A program made the translations under genes and the position numbers. A DNA stretch of 64,000 nt from JAKVBK01 sp022447275 (GTDB lineage: Bacteria > Pseudomonadota > Alphaproteobacteria > Rhodobacterales > Rhodobacteraceae), in the NCBI GenBank assembly GCA_047125605.1, contig CP138932.1, positions 496,001 to 560,000 of the forward strand. Reading direction: 5' to 3'. Under the pieces are notes generated by a model. It was not told the DNA's origin and did not search any database. It saw nothing but the letters and a program-made list of their open reading frames with translations. This document shows positions 1-7,132 of this stretch, one piece after another; position 1 is the first letter of the stretch; each line of letters opens with the position of its first letter.

Positions 1-437
1 TGGCCAGCAGCGTCCCTTTGCCGATCTCGCCTGCATCCAAAGCCGTTTTCAGGGCTGAGAAGTTTGGATCAAAGCGGCGGTTAAACCCCATCATGACTGG
101 CCTGTCATGATGCTGTGTCGTGCGCAGAATTTGGTGGGCGCGCGCAAGATCCAGATCGATTGGCTTCTCACAGAAAATCGCCTTGCCCGCGGCAACACCC
201 GCTTCGATCAGATCGGAATGGGTGTTGGTGGAAGACGCGATCAGGATTGCGTCGATCTCTGGGTTGGAGAGGATCGCATCCGGTGTCGTGCTCTCGATCC
301 CATAGTTGCGGGCCAAGTCATCAGCCGCCTGTGCAATCACATCGGTCACAGCCACGAGGGAAGAGCGCGGATCGCGCTTGATGGATGCTGCATGGACTTT
401 GCCGATGCGGCCTGCGCCAAAAAGAGCAACTTTCACC
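1..437 (-). CDS. iolG: Inositol 2-dehydrogenase, Gfo/Idh/MocA family (5' part only)
   Basis: NAD-dependent oxidation of myo-inositol to scyllo-inosose is the likely reaction. The gene reads leftward and leaves the window, so only about 145 N-terminal residues are present. The start is GTG at 437-435 (VKVALFGAGRIGKVHA), preceded by GGGAGGA at good spacing. Visible motifs are the Rossmann GAGRIG near residue 7, the CEKPIDLDLA stretch with the conserved Lys of the family, and MMGFNRRFDPNF, which is typical of IolG proteins. The family assignment is firm. The exact substrate is an inference, because related dehydrogenases act on other sugars and the C-terminal domain cannot be seen. Confidence 0.75.
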
Positions 438-596
438 GTCTTGATCCTCCCTACAGTCACTGGCTGTGTAAGTGTTTATGCAACCGGTTGCAAAGAGAAA
501 CCACGGCGATCCAATAGCCGAGGCGTTTGGAATTATGCTCCCGGTATGCGCATTGTGGGATGCTGCCCTAATGTCTGATGCGCAGACCAGTAAGCT

Positions 597-1001
597 CTAT
601 TCTGGCTTTGCAATCTCTTCGGTCGGGCCGCCCTGATCTGCCCATGTTGAGAAACCCTCTCTGAGATGTGCAGCCTCAAAGCCCATGTCCTGCAAGGTCG
701 CTACAGTGAGCGCCGATCGCCATCCTGAAGCGCAGTGGAAGACGTATTTCTTTCCGACCTGAGCAAAGACTTCCTTGTGATAGGGGCTGTCTGGATCAAC
801 CCAAAACTCGATCATGCCGCGAGGGGCGTGGATTGATCCGGGAATGGCGCCGCTCCGCTGACGTTCGCGAATGTCGCGAATATCTACGACCACTAGATCA
901 GGGTCATCCAGCATCGCGATCAGGTCGGGCGTTTCCACCTCTTCGATACGTGCGCGCGCCTCTGCAACCATCTGGGCGGCGGTGATTTTCAAAGGGGTCA
1001 T
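597..1001 (-). CDS. Single-domain rhodanese-like sulfurtransferase
   Basis: A 134-residue cytosolic rhodanese domain. These proteins carry a persulfide on an active-site Cys and transfer sulfane sulfur. Here the loop is HCASGWRS with Cys at about residue 90, and the domain carries the usual VVDIRDIRER and GSIHAPRG motifs at 39-62. The long N-terminal helix (residues 8-32) is common in this subgroup. The start ATG at 1001 has AGGAGAG upstream. It is divergent from the SDR gene. The physiological donor and acceptor are not shown by the sequence. Confidence 0.85.
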   Translation of the reverse strand: MTPLKITAAQMVAEARARIEEVETPDLIAMLDDPDLVVVDIRDIRERQRSGAIPGSIHAPRGMIEFWVDPDSPYHKEVFAQVGKKYVFHCASGWRSALTVATLQDMGFEAAHLREGFSTWADQGGPTEEIAKPE

Positions 1002-1198
1002 CTGGCTCTCCTGCGCTTATGCCTATTTTGGGCAGCGCGATGGTGCCTCGTCATGGAAAGAGTGGCAATGGGTCTTTCGGGAGGGCGCAAAACGGATGGG
1101 GCAGCGCGCTGGCGTATGGCCTTTTGCAGTGGTGTGGTGTTGAAGTGTCAGCATCGAGTAAAGGCGAATGCCTCAACGCATGACAGGAAGGAACGGGC

Positions 1199-1942
1199 AT
1201 GTCTGACAAACCCATTGCGATGATTACCGGAGGCGCCCAAGGCATCGGATATGCCTGCGCCAAGGCTCTGGCCGATGACGGCCACAAAGTGGTGTTGGTG
1301 GATGCAAAGCCAGCGGTGACTGAGGCGGCCGAAACCCTGGGCGGCGCCGGCTATGTCTGTGATCTGTCAAAGCCCGAGGCGGTGCTCGCTCTGTTTGATC
1401 AGATCGAGGCGGAGCATGGCGTTGTCGCCAAGCTGGTCAACAACGCAGGGATCGCATTGCCGGGCAATTTCCTAGACTATGATCTGGCGGATTTTGACGC
1501 TGTTCTGGCGATCAATTTGCGCGCTGTGTTCGTGGCGATCCAGCGCGCGGGCAGGGCGATGGTGGCGGCGGGCATCAAGGGCGCGATCGTCAATATGTCG
1601 TCGGTGAATGCCAAGCTGGCGATCCCGGCCATTCCTGCCTACTGCGCCTCCAAGGGGGGCGTGTCGCAGATTACCAAAGTGGCTGCTCTGGCGCTCGCGG
1701 AACATGGGATCCGGGTCAATGCCGTAGGCCCTGGGTCCATCGATACTGAGATGATGGCCGGTGTGAATGCCAACCCGGAGGCCTTCAAAATCGCCATGTC
1801 CCGCACGCCTTTGGGCCGTGTTGGTACGCCGCGCGAAATCGCCGACATCGTTGCTTTCCTGTGCTCGGATAAAGCCAGCTATGTCACGGGCGAAACCATC
1901 TATGCTGACGGTGGCCGCTTGGGGTTGAATTACACAGTTTAA
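1199..1942 (+). CDS. Short-chain dehydrogenase/reductase (classical SDR)
   Basis: A 247-residue NAD(P)-dependent oxidoreductase. The glycine-rich cofactor motif TGGAQGIG lies at 10-17, NNAG at about 80, the catalytic Ser in NMSSVN near 131, and the YCASK active-site motif near 148. The C-terminal DGG motif is intact. An Asp follows the second beta strand (VLVDAKP), which favours NAD over NADP. The start ATG has AGGAAGGA 6-7 bases upstream. It stands alone between a divergent rhodanese and a convergent DUF4345 gene. The substrate cannot be deduced; sugar or polyol dehydrogenases and 3-oxoacyl reductases both share this pattern. Confidence 0.85.
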   Translation: MSDKPIAMITGGAQGIGYACAKALADDGHKVVLVDAKPAVTEAAETLGGAGYVCDLSKPEAVLALFDQIEAEHGVVAKLVNNAGIALPGNFLDYDLADFDAVLAINLRAVFVAIQRAGRAMVAAGIKGAIVNMSSVNAKLAIPAIPAYCASKGGVSQITKVAALALAEHGIRVNAVGPGSIDTEMMAGVNANPEAFKIAMSRTPLGRVGTPREIADIVAFLCSDKASYVTGETIYADGGRLGLNYTV

Positions 1943-2021
1943 GGCGCAAGCGGTGGCGCGACCGCCTGCACACTTGGGGCGCTTCAGATGCGTCTCGCCG
2001 TCCTGTGCGTAATCAATGTTT

Positions 2022-2050
2022 GAGGGCTTGCCAGTGGCAGGCCCTCTTTA
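2022..2050 (+). terminator. Rho-independent terminator after the SDR gene
   Basis: GAGGGC at 2022-2027 pairs with GCCCTC at 2041-2046. An inner TGCC/GGCA extension and a three-base loop lie between them, and TTTA follows. It lies 80 bases beyond the SDR stop and overlaps the 3' end of the convergent DUF4345 gene, so it probably ends SDR transcription. Confidence 0.65.
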
Positions 2051-2461
2051 TTGTGCGTTTGCTTCGGAGCGATAGATCCATAGGGCCAGCAGCGGGAACA
2101 GAACGAGTTCTGCGATCAGCGATGGCGCAATATCTGCACTCAACAACAGCCCGAAGTCTGCCGCGGACAGGCGCATGAGGCCACCCACGAAAATCATAGC
2201 GAAGAGCGACAGCAAGAGGCCCCGCATCTGCCTGATCCACAAAGCCCCTGCAATCATCAAAAGGCCGACGGCAGACCAGACCCCGGCGATGAACCGAACA
2301 TGGTTGTCGCGGATCGCGTAGATGGCTTCGTCAGTCACATCCATGAAATCGGCGGATCCTTGCCAGCCAAGGGTTTGAATGCCGCCCAACCCCACGTTCA
2401 GGCCGAGCCATACGATCACGCAGCCCGTGATCGCCAAGATCATTCTTAAAGGTGTCTGCAT
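2048..2461 (-). CDS. DUF4345-type small integral membrane protein
   Basis: A 137-residue protein with four hydrophobic segments (about 7-30, 57-77, 82-102, 108-130), consistent with an inner-membrane protein. The pattern, including the DNHVRFIAGVW stretch after the first loop, matches DUF4345. Function is unknown. A longer frame extends upstream to 2611, but it runs through the regulatory region and into the divergent regulator gene, so I chose ATG at 2461. It is divergent from a TetR gene, and paired 11-bp repeats lie in the shared promoter, so it is probably the target of that repressor. Confidence 0.75.
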   Translation of the reverse strand: MQTPLRMILAITGCVIVWLGLNVGLGGIQTLGWQGSADFMDVTDEAIYAIRDNHVRFIAGVWSAVGLLMIAGALWIRQMRGLLLSLFAMIFVGGLMRLSAADFGLLLSADIAPSLIAELVLFPLLALWIYRSEANAQ

Positions 2462-2512
2462 CGTTTTAGTCCTTTTGCAGATGTTGATTTGGCGCTCATA
2501 GACATATAAAAT

Positions 2513-2563
2513 ATACGCGTAAAGCAAAAAAAGCGCTTTCCGGAAATAAAAATTTACGCGTAT
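2513..2563. promoter_or_regulatory. Paired operator-like repeats between DUF4345 and tetR
   Basis: ATACGCGTAAA at 2513-2523 recurs as its exact reverse complement TTTACGCGTAT at 2553-2563. Each copy contains the self-complementary core ACGCGT, and the cores lie 41 bp apart, close to four helical turns. The sequence between is AT-rich, so both promoters are probably here. This fits two TetR dimers on one face of the helix, repressing both genes. Confidence 0.55.
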
Positions 2564-2584
2564 CATTAAACTTGAAGGAAGAGG

Positions 2585-3250
2585 GTGTCCCAGATGTTTG
2601 ATCGTCCACAAAAAACTGAGGAAAAGCCGCGTAGGGGGCGCCCGACCTTGTCGGAGGCTGCGCTCTCGGAACGTCGTGCCGAGATCGCTGCGGTCGCCAT
2701 TCAGTTGTTCAACGAGGAAGGCTACGCTTCGGTGTCGATGCGCCGGTTGGGAAAGGAAGTGGGCCTGACACCGATGGCGCTCTACCGGTATTTTTCAAAC
2801 AAGCTCGAAATTCTGACGGCCCTTTGGGACCACGTGATTGGCTTGGCATTTGGGGATGTGGCGGCAGCGGGAGGCGGTGCCAGAGATGCTCAGGATCGTT
2901 TGTACCGAGTGTCTAAAGCCTATGTTGCATATTGGTTTGAACATGTTGAGCAATACCAGCTCGTCTTCATGAACGCCGATGTCAGCAAGGCCGATGTCAC
3001 GGCATTTGTATCTCAAGACAGCATCATGAAAGCCTATGACGTGTTCTTTGAAAGCATAGCGGATGTTCTCGGGCTCACTCCTGCGCATCCGCAGGTGAAA
3101 ACGATCGGGGATGGGCTTATTTGTCATCTGCATGGGATCATGCATTCCCTGATCACCATGCAGGGGTATCCGTGGACGGAACGAGACCGTCTTGTGAAGC
3201 AGGCCGTAGATATGGTCGTTGCAGCAGGCGTGGCGGTAGAAAGGCCCTAG
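2585..3250 (+). CDS. TetR/AcrR family transcriptional regulator
   Basis: A 221-residue regulator with an N-terminal HTH. The residues from AEIAAVAIQLFNEEGYASVS through MRRLGKEVGLTPMALYRYFSNK (about 33-75) are the classical TetR DNA-binding region. The rest is an all-helical ligand domain with no recognisable specificity. The reading frame can start at GTG 2585 or ATG 2594, and a GAAGGAAGAGG stretch at 2574-2584 could serve either. It is divergent from the DUF4345 membrane protein, and the repeats between them suggest autoregulation and control of that gene. Confidence 0.88.
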   Translation: MSQMFDRPQKTEEKPRRGRPTLSEAALSERRAEIAAVAIQLFNEEGYASVSMRRLGKEVGLTPMALYRYFSNKLEILTALWDHVIGLAFGDVAAAGGGARDAQDRLYRVSKAYVAYWFEHVEQYQLVFMNADVSKADVTAFVSQDSIMKAYDVFFESIADVLGLTPAHPQVKTIGDGLICHLHGIMHSLITMQGYPWTERDRLVKQAVDMVVAAGVAVERP

Positions 3251-3412
3251 CTTGTGGATCAGCAGAGCAAGATTTTCAGCCACTGTTCATTGTGTTTTTG
3301 ACGCCCTCCGGGCGGGCGGCCCACCAGAGTATGCCCTTTTTACGCAACTAGGCCATGCCACGAATTGGCAAACCGTGCAGGGCAGCTAGGCCGTTTTGCT
3401 CAGTGAAAACGG

Positions 3413-3439
3413 ACTGAGGGAGGTGGTGTCTCAGTTTTG
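3413..3439 (+). terminator. Possible terminator after tetR
   Basis: ACTGAG at 3413-3418 and CTCAGT at 3430-3435 form a 6-bp stem with an 11-base loop, followed by TTTTG. A second inverted repeat, CCGTTTT/AAAACGG, lies just before it at 3391-3412. Both sit in the gap between the convergent tetR and cysS genes. The stems are short, so this is a weak call. Confidence 0.3.
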
Positions 3440-3449
3440 CCTTTGCCCT

Positions 3450-4790
3450 TCATGCCCGCATGCGCCAATGGCTTTTCTGGCCTGCGTCTTCAACCTCAAC
3501 GCCCAGTTCCAGAAGCGCAGTACGCAGCCTATCGGCGCGTGCCCAGTCTTTTTCCGTTCGGGCTTGGCTGCGCTGTGCAAAAAGGGCCTCAATCTGAGCG
3601 ACATCAACGGCACCTGATTGGGCCCAGGCGTCTGCATCCTCTTGCAGCAGGCCCAAAAATGCGCCGGCTGCGCGCAGGCTTGCCGCGCGCTGTGCGCGCC
3701 GCGGCGCATCCGCGTCAGCATATACCTTTCCAGCGAGCACATGCAGGGCTGCCATGGCGGCAGGCGTGTTAAGGTCGTCATCAAGCGCGGATAGGACGGG
3801 CGCCATATCGTCAGCCCTCGGCTCTGCAGGGGGCTGATCCCTCAGCGCGCCATAGAGCCTGTCCAGCGATGCGCGGGCCGCGCGAGGTGTCGCGGATGTC
3901 CAATCGAGGGGCTGGCGATAATGGGCGGACATCAACGCATAGCGAATTGCCTCGCCCGGTGTGTCGGCCAGCAAATCGCGCACGAGCAGCACGTTTCCTA
4001 GGGATTTGGACATTTTTGCACCTGATACAGTGACATGCCCGTTATGAATCCAGAACCGAGCCTGCGTGCCTTGGGCAATTTCATTTTCGTGGTGGGGAAA
4101 CCGCAGATCGATCCCACCACCATGGATATCAATCTGATTGCCCAAATGTGCGCGGATCATGGCAGAGCATTCGATGTGCCACCCGGGCCGCCCAAAGCCC
4201 CAAGGGCTTTCCCAGCCGGGCTGCCCGCTTTCTGAGGGTTTCCAAAGAACGAAGTCGCGCGGATCCCGTTTCCATGGTGCCACCTCGACACGTGCGCCGG
4301 TGAGCATCTCATCGGGGTTTGCCCCCGAGAGCTTCCCATAGTCTGGGCAGGCCGGGATATGAAAAAGAACATGGCTATCGACCGCATATGCTTTTCCTGC
4401 TGCGACCAACTTTTCGATCATTGCGATCATCTGCGGGATATGACCGGTCGCCCTTGGCTCTATATCCGGCGGCAGGACGCCCAGTGCGGCCAAGTCTTCG
4501 TGATAAGCCGCTGTGAATTCTTCTGAAATCGCATCACAGCTTGTGGACCGCGCCGCCGCCGCCGCGATGATTTTGTCATCGATGTCTGTAATGTTGCGCG
4601 CATAGGTGAGTTTGGGCGTCTGCGCCCTCAAAACGCGGGCCAGAACATCGAAAACCACAGCCGGTCGGGCGTTTCCGATATGTGCATAGGAATAAACCGT
4701 TGGCCCACATACATACATCCGCACATGGGTGGGATCGTATGGGGCAAATGGCGCGCGTGTGCGGCCCAAAGAATTATAGAGTTGGAGCAT
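3450..4790 (-). CDS. cysS: Cysteinyl-tRNA synthetase
   Basis: Charges tRNA-Cys. The 446-residue protein has the class I signature as YAHIGNARP at 36-43 and KMSKS in the SGAKMSKSLGN loop. The four zinc ligands known from the E. coli enzyme are all present: C28, C208, H233 and E237. It is slightly shorter than the usual 460-480 residues. It lies 3 bases downstream of the COG0523 gene with no Shine-Dalgarno of its own, so it is probably translationally coupled to it and under the same Zur-type site. That position suggests a second, zinc-regulated copy, but whether the genome holds another cysS cannot be seen here. Confidence 0.93.
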   Translation of the reverse strand: MLQLYNSLGRTRAPFAPYDPTHVRMYVCGPTVYSYAHIGNARPAVVFDVLARVLRAQTPKLTYARNITDIDDKIIAAAAARSTSCDAISEEFTAAYHEDLAALGVLPPDIEPRATGHIPQMIAMIEKLVAAGKAYAVDSHVLFHIPACPDYGKLSGANPDEMLTGARVEVAPWKRDPRDFVLWKPSESGQPGWESPWGFGRPGWHIECSAMIRAHLGNQIDIHGGGIDLRFPHHENEIAQGTQARFWIHNGHVTVSGAKMSKSLGNVLLVRDLLADTPGEAIRYALMSAHYRQPLDWTSATPRAARASLDRLYGALRDQPPAEPRADDMAPVLSALDDDLNTPAAMAALHVLAGKVYADADAPRRAQRAASLRAAGAFLGLLQEDADAWAQSGAVDVAQIEALFAQRSQARTEKDWARADRLRTALLELGVEVEDAGQKSHWRMRA

Positions 4791-4793
4791 TGT

Positions 4794-5906
4794 TTAGAAC
4801 GGCATTTCGACAGTGTCGCTCAGCATCCCGTGTGAGGTCTCTTCTGTGTCTTTGGGCTGCATGCGCAAAACCTTGAGGCTTTCATGAAGTTCGGCCTCGG
4901 TCATGTCGCGGGCAATGACGACGATACGACTGATAGCCGGCCCGTCCTCCCAGGTTTCCAGCGGCACAGGGCGATCGAAAATATGTTGGACGCCATGGAA
5001 CACGAAGGGTTTATCCATGTCCTCCACATGCACGATCCCTTTCATGCGCAGAATATCTGGCCCTTTCAGCGCGATGAGCATATCCAGCCAGAAATCAAAT
5101 ACACTGGCGGGAATGGGACTATCCACCTGAATGGATGCGGAGGTGATCCGCCCGTCATGATGGTGATGGTGATGGTGATGGTCATGCGCGTCATGGATAT
5201 GGGCAGCCGCAGGATCATCCTGGGATACAGAGCCGACCGTTTGCCCGAGCCATTTCGAAATATCATCGTGCTTTGCGCCACTGCGCATTGCCGATAGCCC
5301 AAACAGAGCCGTCAAAGGAACGCGCCCGTGCGCGGCCTTAATGCGCGGCGCATCTGGATTGATCGCTTGGACGCGCGCCTCGAAGGTGCGCAGTGCGTCG
5401 TCTGATACGAGGTCCGTTTTGGTCAGTATGAGGGCATCAGCGATGGCAATCTGATGCACAGCCTCGAGATGTTGATCCAGCGTATCTGGCCCAGTTGCAC
5501 AATCGGTCAGCGTTATGACCCCATCCATACGATAGTCCGGGGCAATCAATGGACTCACGACCAAGGTATGCAGCACTGGCCCCGGGTCTGCGATGCCTGT
5601 GGTTTCAATCACAACCCGGTCAAAGGCCAGTGCCCCCTGCTTTTTGCGCTCCATCAAGCTGGAGAGGGTTGTTGCAAGGTCACCCCGTATGGAACAGCAC
5701 AAACAGCCAGACTCAAGGAGGATGGTTTCTTCCGTCGCCGCTTCGATCAGATCATGATCAAGGCCGACATCCCCGAATTCATTCATGATCACAGCAATGC
5801 GCCCCGCATTTGGATCACGGATCATAGTGTTGAGTAGTGTTGTCTTTCCGGCGCCCAGAAAGCCTGTCAGCAAGGTAACCGGAATGCGGTGCTCCTCTGA
5901 ATTCAT
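4794..5906 (-). CDS. COG0523 (CobW/YjiA-type) G3E GTPase, putative zinc metallochaperone
   Basis: A 370-residue GTP-dependent metallochaperone of the G3E family. Walker A is GFLGAGKTT at 15-23, and the metal-binding motif is GCLCC. A long His-rich loop (an HDHHHHHHHHD run) separates the GTPase domain from the CobW C-terminal domain. The chosen start (MNSEEHR) has AGAGGAC upstream. The frame opens earlier, at 5954, but that lies only three bases from the Zur-type palindrome and would leave no leader. Members of this family that sit with Zur sites and with paralogues of zinc enzymes are linked to zinc economy, and this locus fits that pattern. Confidence 0.88.
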   Translation of the reverse strand: MNSEEHRIPVTLLTGFLGAGKTTLLNTMIRDPNAGRIAVIMNEFGDVGLDHDLIEAATEETILLESGCLCCSIRGDLATTLSSLMERKKQGALAFDRVVIETTGIADPGPVLHTLVVSPLIAPDYRMDGVITLTDCATGPDTLDQHLEAVHQIAIADALILTKTDLVSDDALRTFEARVQAINPDAPRIKAAHGRVPLTALFGLSAMRSGAKHDDISKWLGQTVGSVSQDDPAAAHIHDAHDHHHHHHHHDGRITSASIQVDSPIPASVFDFWLDMLIALKGPDILRMKGIVHVEDMDKPFVFHGVQHIFDRPVPLETWEDGPAISRIVVIARDMTEAELHESLKVLRMQPKDTEETSHGMLSDTVEMPF

Positions 5907-5956
5907 CGTTGGTCTGGTCCTCTTTACTTTGGGCCGCATATGCGCGAAGAGCATTA

Positions 5957-5971
5957 TGTTATACTATAACA
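5957..5971. promoter_or_regulatory. Zur-type operator (perfect 15-bp palindrome)
   Basis: TGTTATACTATAACA is a perfect palindrome around a central base. It equals the core of the known Zur consensus (TGTTATAnTATAACA). It lies 17 bases before the hisI start and 50 bases before the COG0523 start. On the minus strand it falls between a TTGCAA-like -35 and a CATAAT-like -10. On the plus strand its TATACT can serve as a -10. Zn-loaded Zur would therefore shut both directions. Confidence 0.8.
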
Positions 5972-5988
5972 GTTTGCAAGGTAGCCCT

Positions 5989-6462
5989 ATGAGCAAGATT
6001 ACATTCGGCGTACGAAATTCTGTCGTGCAGGTTGAAGAAGGTACCGAGCTTGCGCCAAAATTCGACGCGCAGGGATTGATGCCCTGTGTGACGACAAATG
6101 CGCAGAACGGAGATGTTCTGATGCTGGGCTGGATGAACGAAGAGGCCCTGCGTCTGACCCTTGAGACGGGGGAGGCCCATTATTTTAGCCGCGCCCGTCA
6201 AGTGCTTTGGCACAAGGGGGCGACCTCAGGCCTTGTTCAGAAGGTAATTGAGGCGCGGATTGATGATGATCAGGATGCAATCTGGCTGAAAGTTCAGGTG
6301 AGCGGCTCGGGCGCGTCTTGCCACGTGGGCTATCAGTCGTGCTTCTACCGCGCGGTGCCCACCGGGGTGGACGCAGGTCGCCCCTTAGAGTTTCGGGAGC
6401 ATAGCAAGGCTTTTGATCCGGTGGCAGTCTATGGTGATGTGCCCAACCCAACGCAGTTATGA
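5989..6462 (+). CDS. hisI: HisI paralogue (phosphoribosyl-AMP cyclohydrolase) with altered zinc site
   Basis: Phosphoribosyl-AMP cyclohydrolase catalyses the third step of histidine synthesis. The 157-residue protein has MLGWMNEEAL, SRARQVLWHKG-TSG and the C-terminal SCHVGYQSCFYR. In canonical HisI the metal motif is DCDxD, whose Cys is one of three zinc ligands. Here it is DDDQD at 92-96, so that Cys is Asp93; the other two, C111 and C118, remain. There is also a two-residue insertion between the halves of the site, and the protein is longer than the usual stand-alone HisI. ATG at 5989 was chosen over an upstream extension through the Zur palindrome; AAGG lies 7 bases before it. The gene looks like a zinc-sparing copy. 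Confidence 0.85.
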   Translation: MSKITFGVRNSVVQVEEGTELAPKFDAQGLMPCVTTNAQNGDVLMLGWMNEEALRLTLETGEAHYFSRARQVLWHKGATSGLVQKVIEARIDDDQDAIWLKVQVSGSGASCHVGYQSCFYRAVPTGVDAGRPLEFREHSKAFDPVAVYGDVPNPTQL

Positions 6463-6557
6463 GCAAATTCGGCTGCACCAAATTGCGTGATCCGGTCGGG
6501 CGCTTGCATGCGTTGAAGTTCGCAGAAAAAGCCGGCTCTGATAACGTGAGGCCCTAG
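6459..6557 (+). CDS. Tiny ORF (32 aa) nested between hisI and the next gene
   Basis: The ATG at 6459 overlaps the hisI stop (ATGA), and the TAG ends two bases before the ATG of the following 83-residue gene. Such tiling suggests translational coupling. The peptide starts MSKFGCTKLRDP and has one Cys. I recognise no family. It could be a coupling leader, a remnant of a longer gene, or chance. Confidence 0.3.
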   Translation: MSKFGCTKLRDPVGRLHALKFAEKAGSDNVRP

Positions 6558-6559
6558 CT

Positions 6560-6811
6560 ATGGCGGCGGCTTTCAAGCAGATGGCAGACACATTCTGGCA
6601 GGCGCAACGGGTCAAGCGTCTAGTGCGGAAGCATCCGGGGGTAGGCGCGCAATGTCTCGTTTCCGTCCAGGAAGCCTGGTGCAATGATCCCGTCTGTGAA
6701 GGCCCTGTCACTGAGATCAGAATTGTTATGGTGAATTTCAAAGAAATTCGTAGGACCGTGCACAAACGGGCAGCAGAAATCGCTGCTGCAGATGTGGCTG
6801 CTGTCCTTTGA
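6560..6811 (+). CDS. Small conserved-looking Cys-containing protein downstream of hisI
   Basis: 83 residues. Cysteines at 32, 41 and 46 include a CNDPVC pair (C-x4-C) followed by a predicted strand (TEIRIVMVNF) and a C-terminal HKRAAEIAAADV helix. It resembles, from memory only, small proteins that travel with COG0523 genes, and I cannot verify that. It starts 2 bases after the preceding tiny ORF and has GTGAGG upstream. It is probably transcribed from the Zur-type promoter with hisI. No function can be assigned; a small metal-binding or handover protein is one option. Confidence 0.55.
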   Translation: MAAAFKQMADTFWQAQRVKRLVRKHPGVGAQCLVSVQEAWCNDPVCEGPVTEIRIVMVNFKEIRRTVHKRAAEIAAADVAAVL

Positions 6812-7132
6812 ATGTTGGCTATTCTGACGCAAGCCGGGCAAAGATCCTGAAGCCCGGAAGGCGCGGAGTGGCGTGCGCGGCTCGTGTTGGTTTATCAGCC
6901 CTGTGATGCAATGCGGTCGGTTTAGGCCGTTATGGATTGGCGTGTACGCCTATCTGTCCAACCTCACGGAGTCTTTGACGGAAGCGGACTCAAGATCCGG
7001 GTCGGATAGGGCAGGGAGCATCTGGACACCGTTGCAGCTTTGGTTCAATGGACTTCATCCTTATCCTCGCGCAGCAAGTGTGATTGACGTACCTCATTTA
7101 CGGGCTTATTCTGACCCAAAAGGAGAGGCATT
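6812..7132. other. Intergenic region before the LacI regulator
   Basis: About 320 bases with no convincing gene. CCGGGC at 6834-6839 and GCCCGG at 6852-6857 can form a weak hairpin just after the small Cys gene. The right end carries the putative LacI operator described separately. Confidence 0.5.
7082..7095. promoter_or_regulatory. Putative operator upstream of lacI-type gene
   Basis: GATTGACGTACCTC matches 11 of 14 positions of the near-palindrome GAGGTACGTACCTC inferred from two related sites in front of the ABC operon. It ends 37 bases before the regulator start, consistent with autoregulation. Confidence 0.45.

Noticed and set aside
3450..4790. A zinc-free cysteinyl-tRNA synthetase, suggested by the Zur-type context
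   Set aside because: All four known zinc ligands (C28, C208, H233, E237) are present, so the sequence gives no sign of zinc independence.
5157..5184. ATGGTG-type tandem repeat
   Set aside because: It is the coding sequence of the His-rich loop of the COG0523 protein, not an independent repeat.
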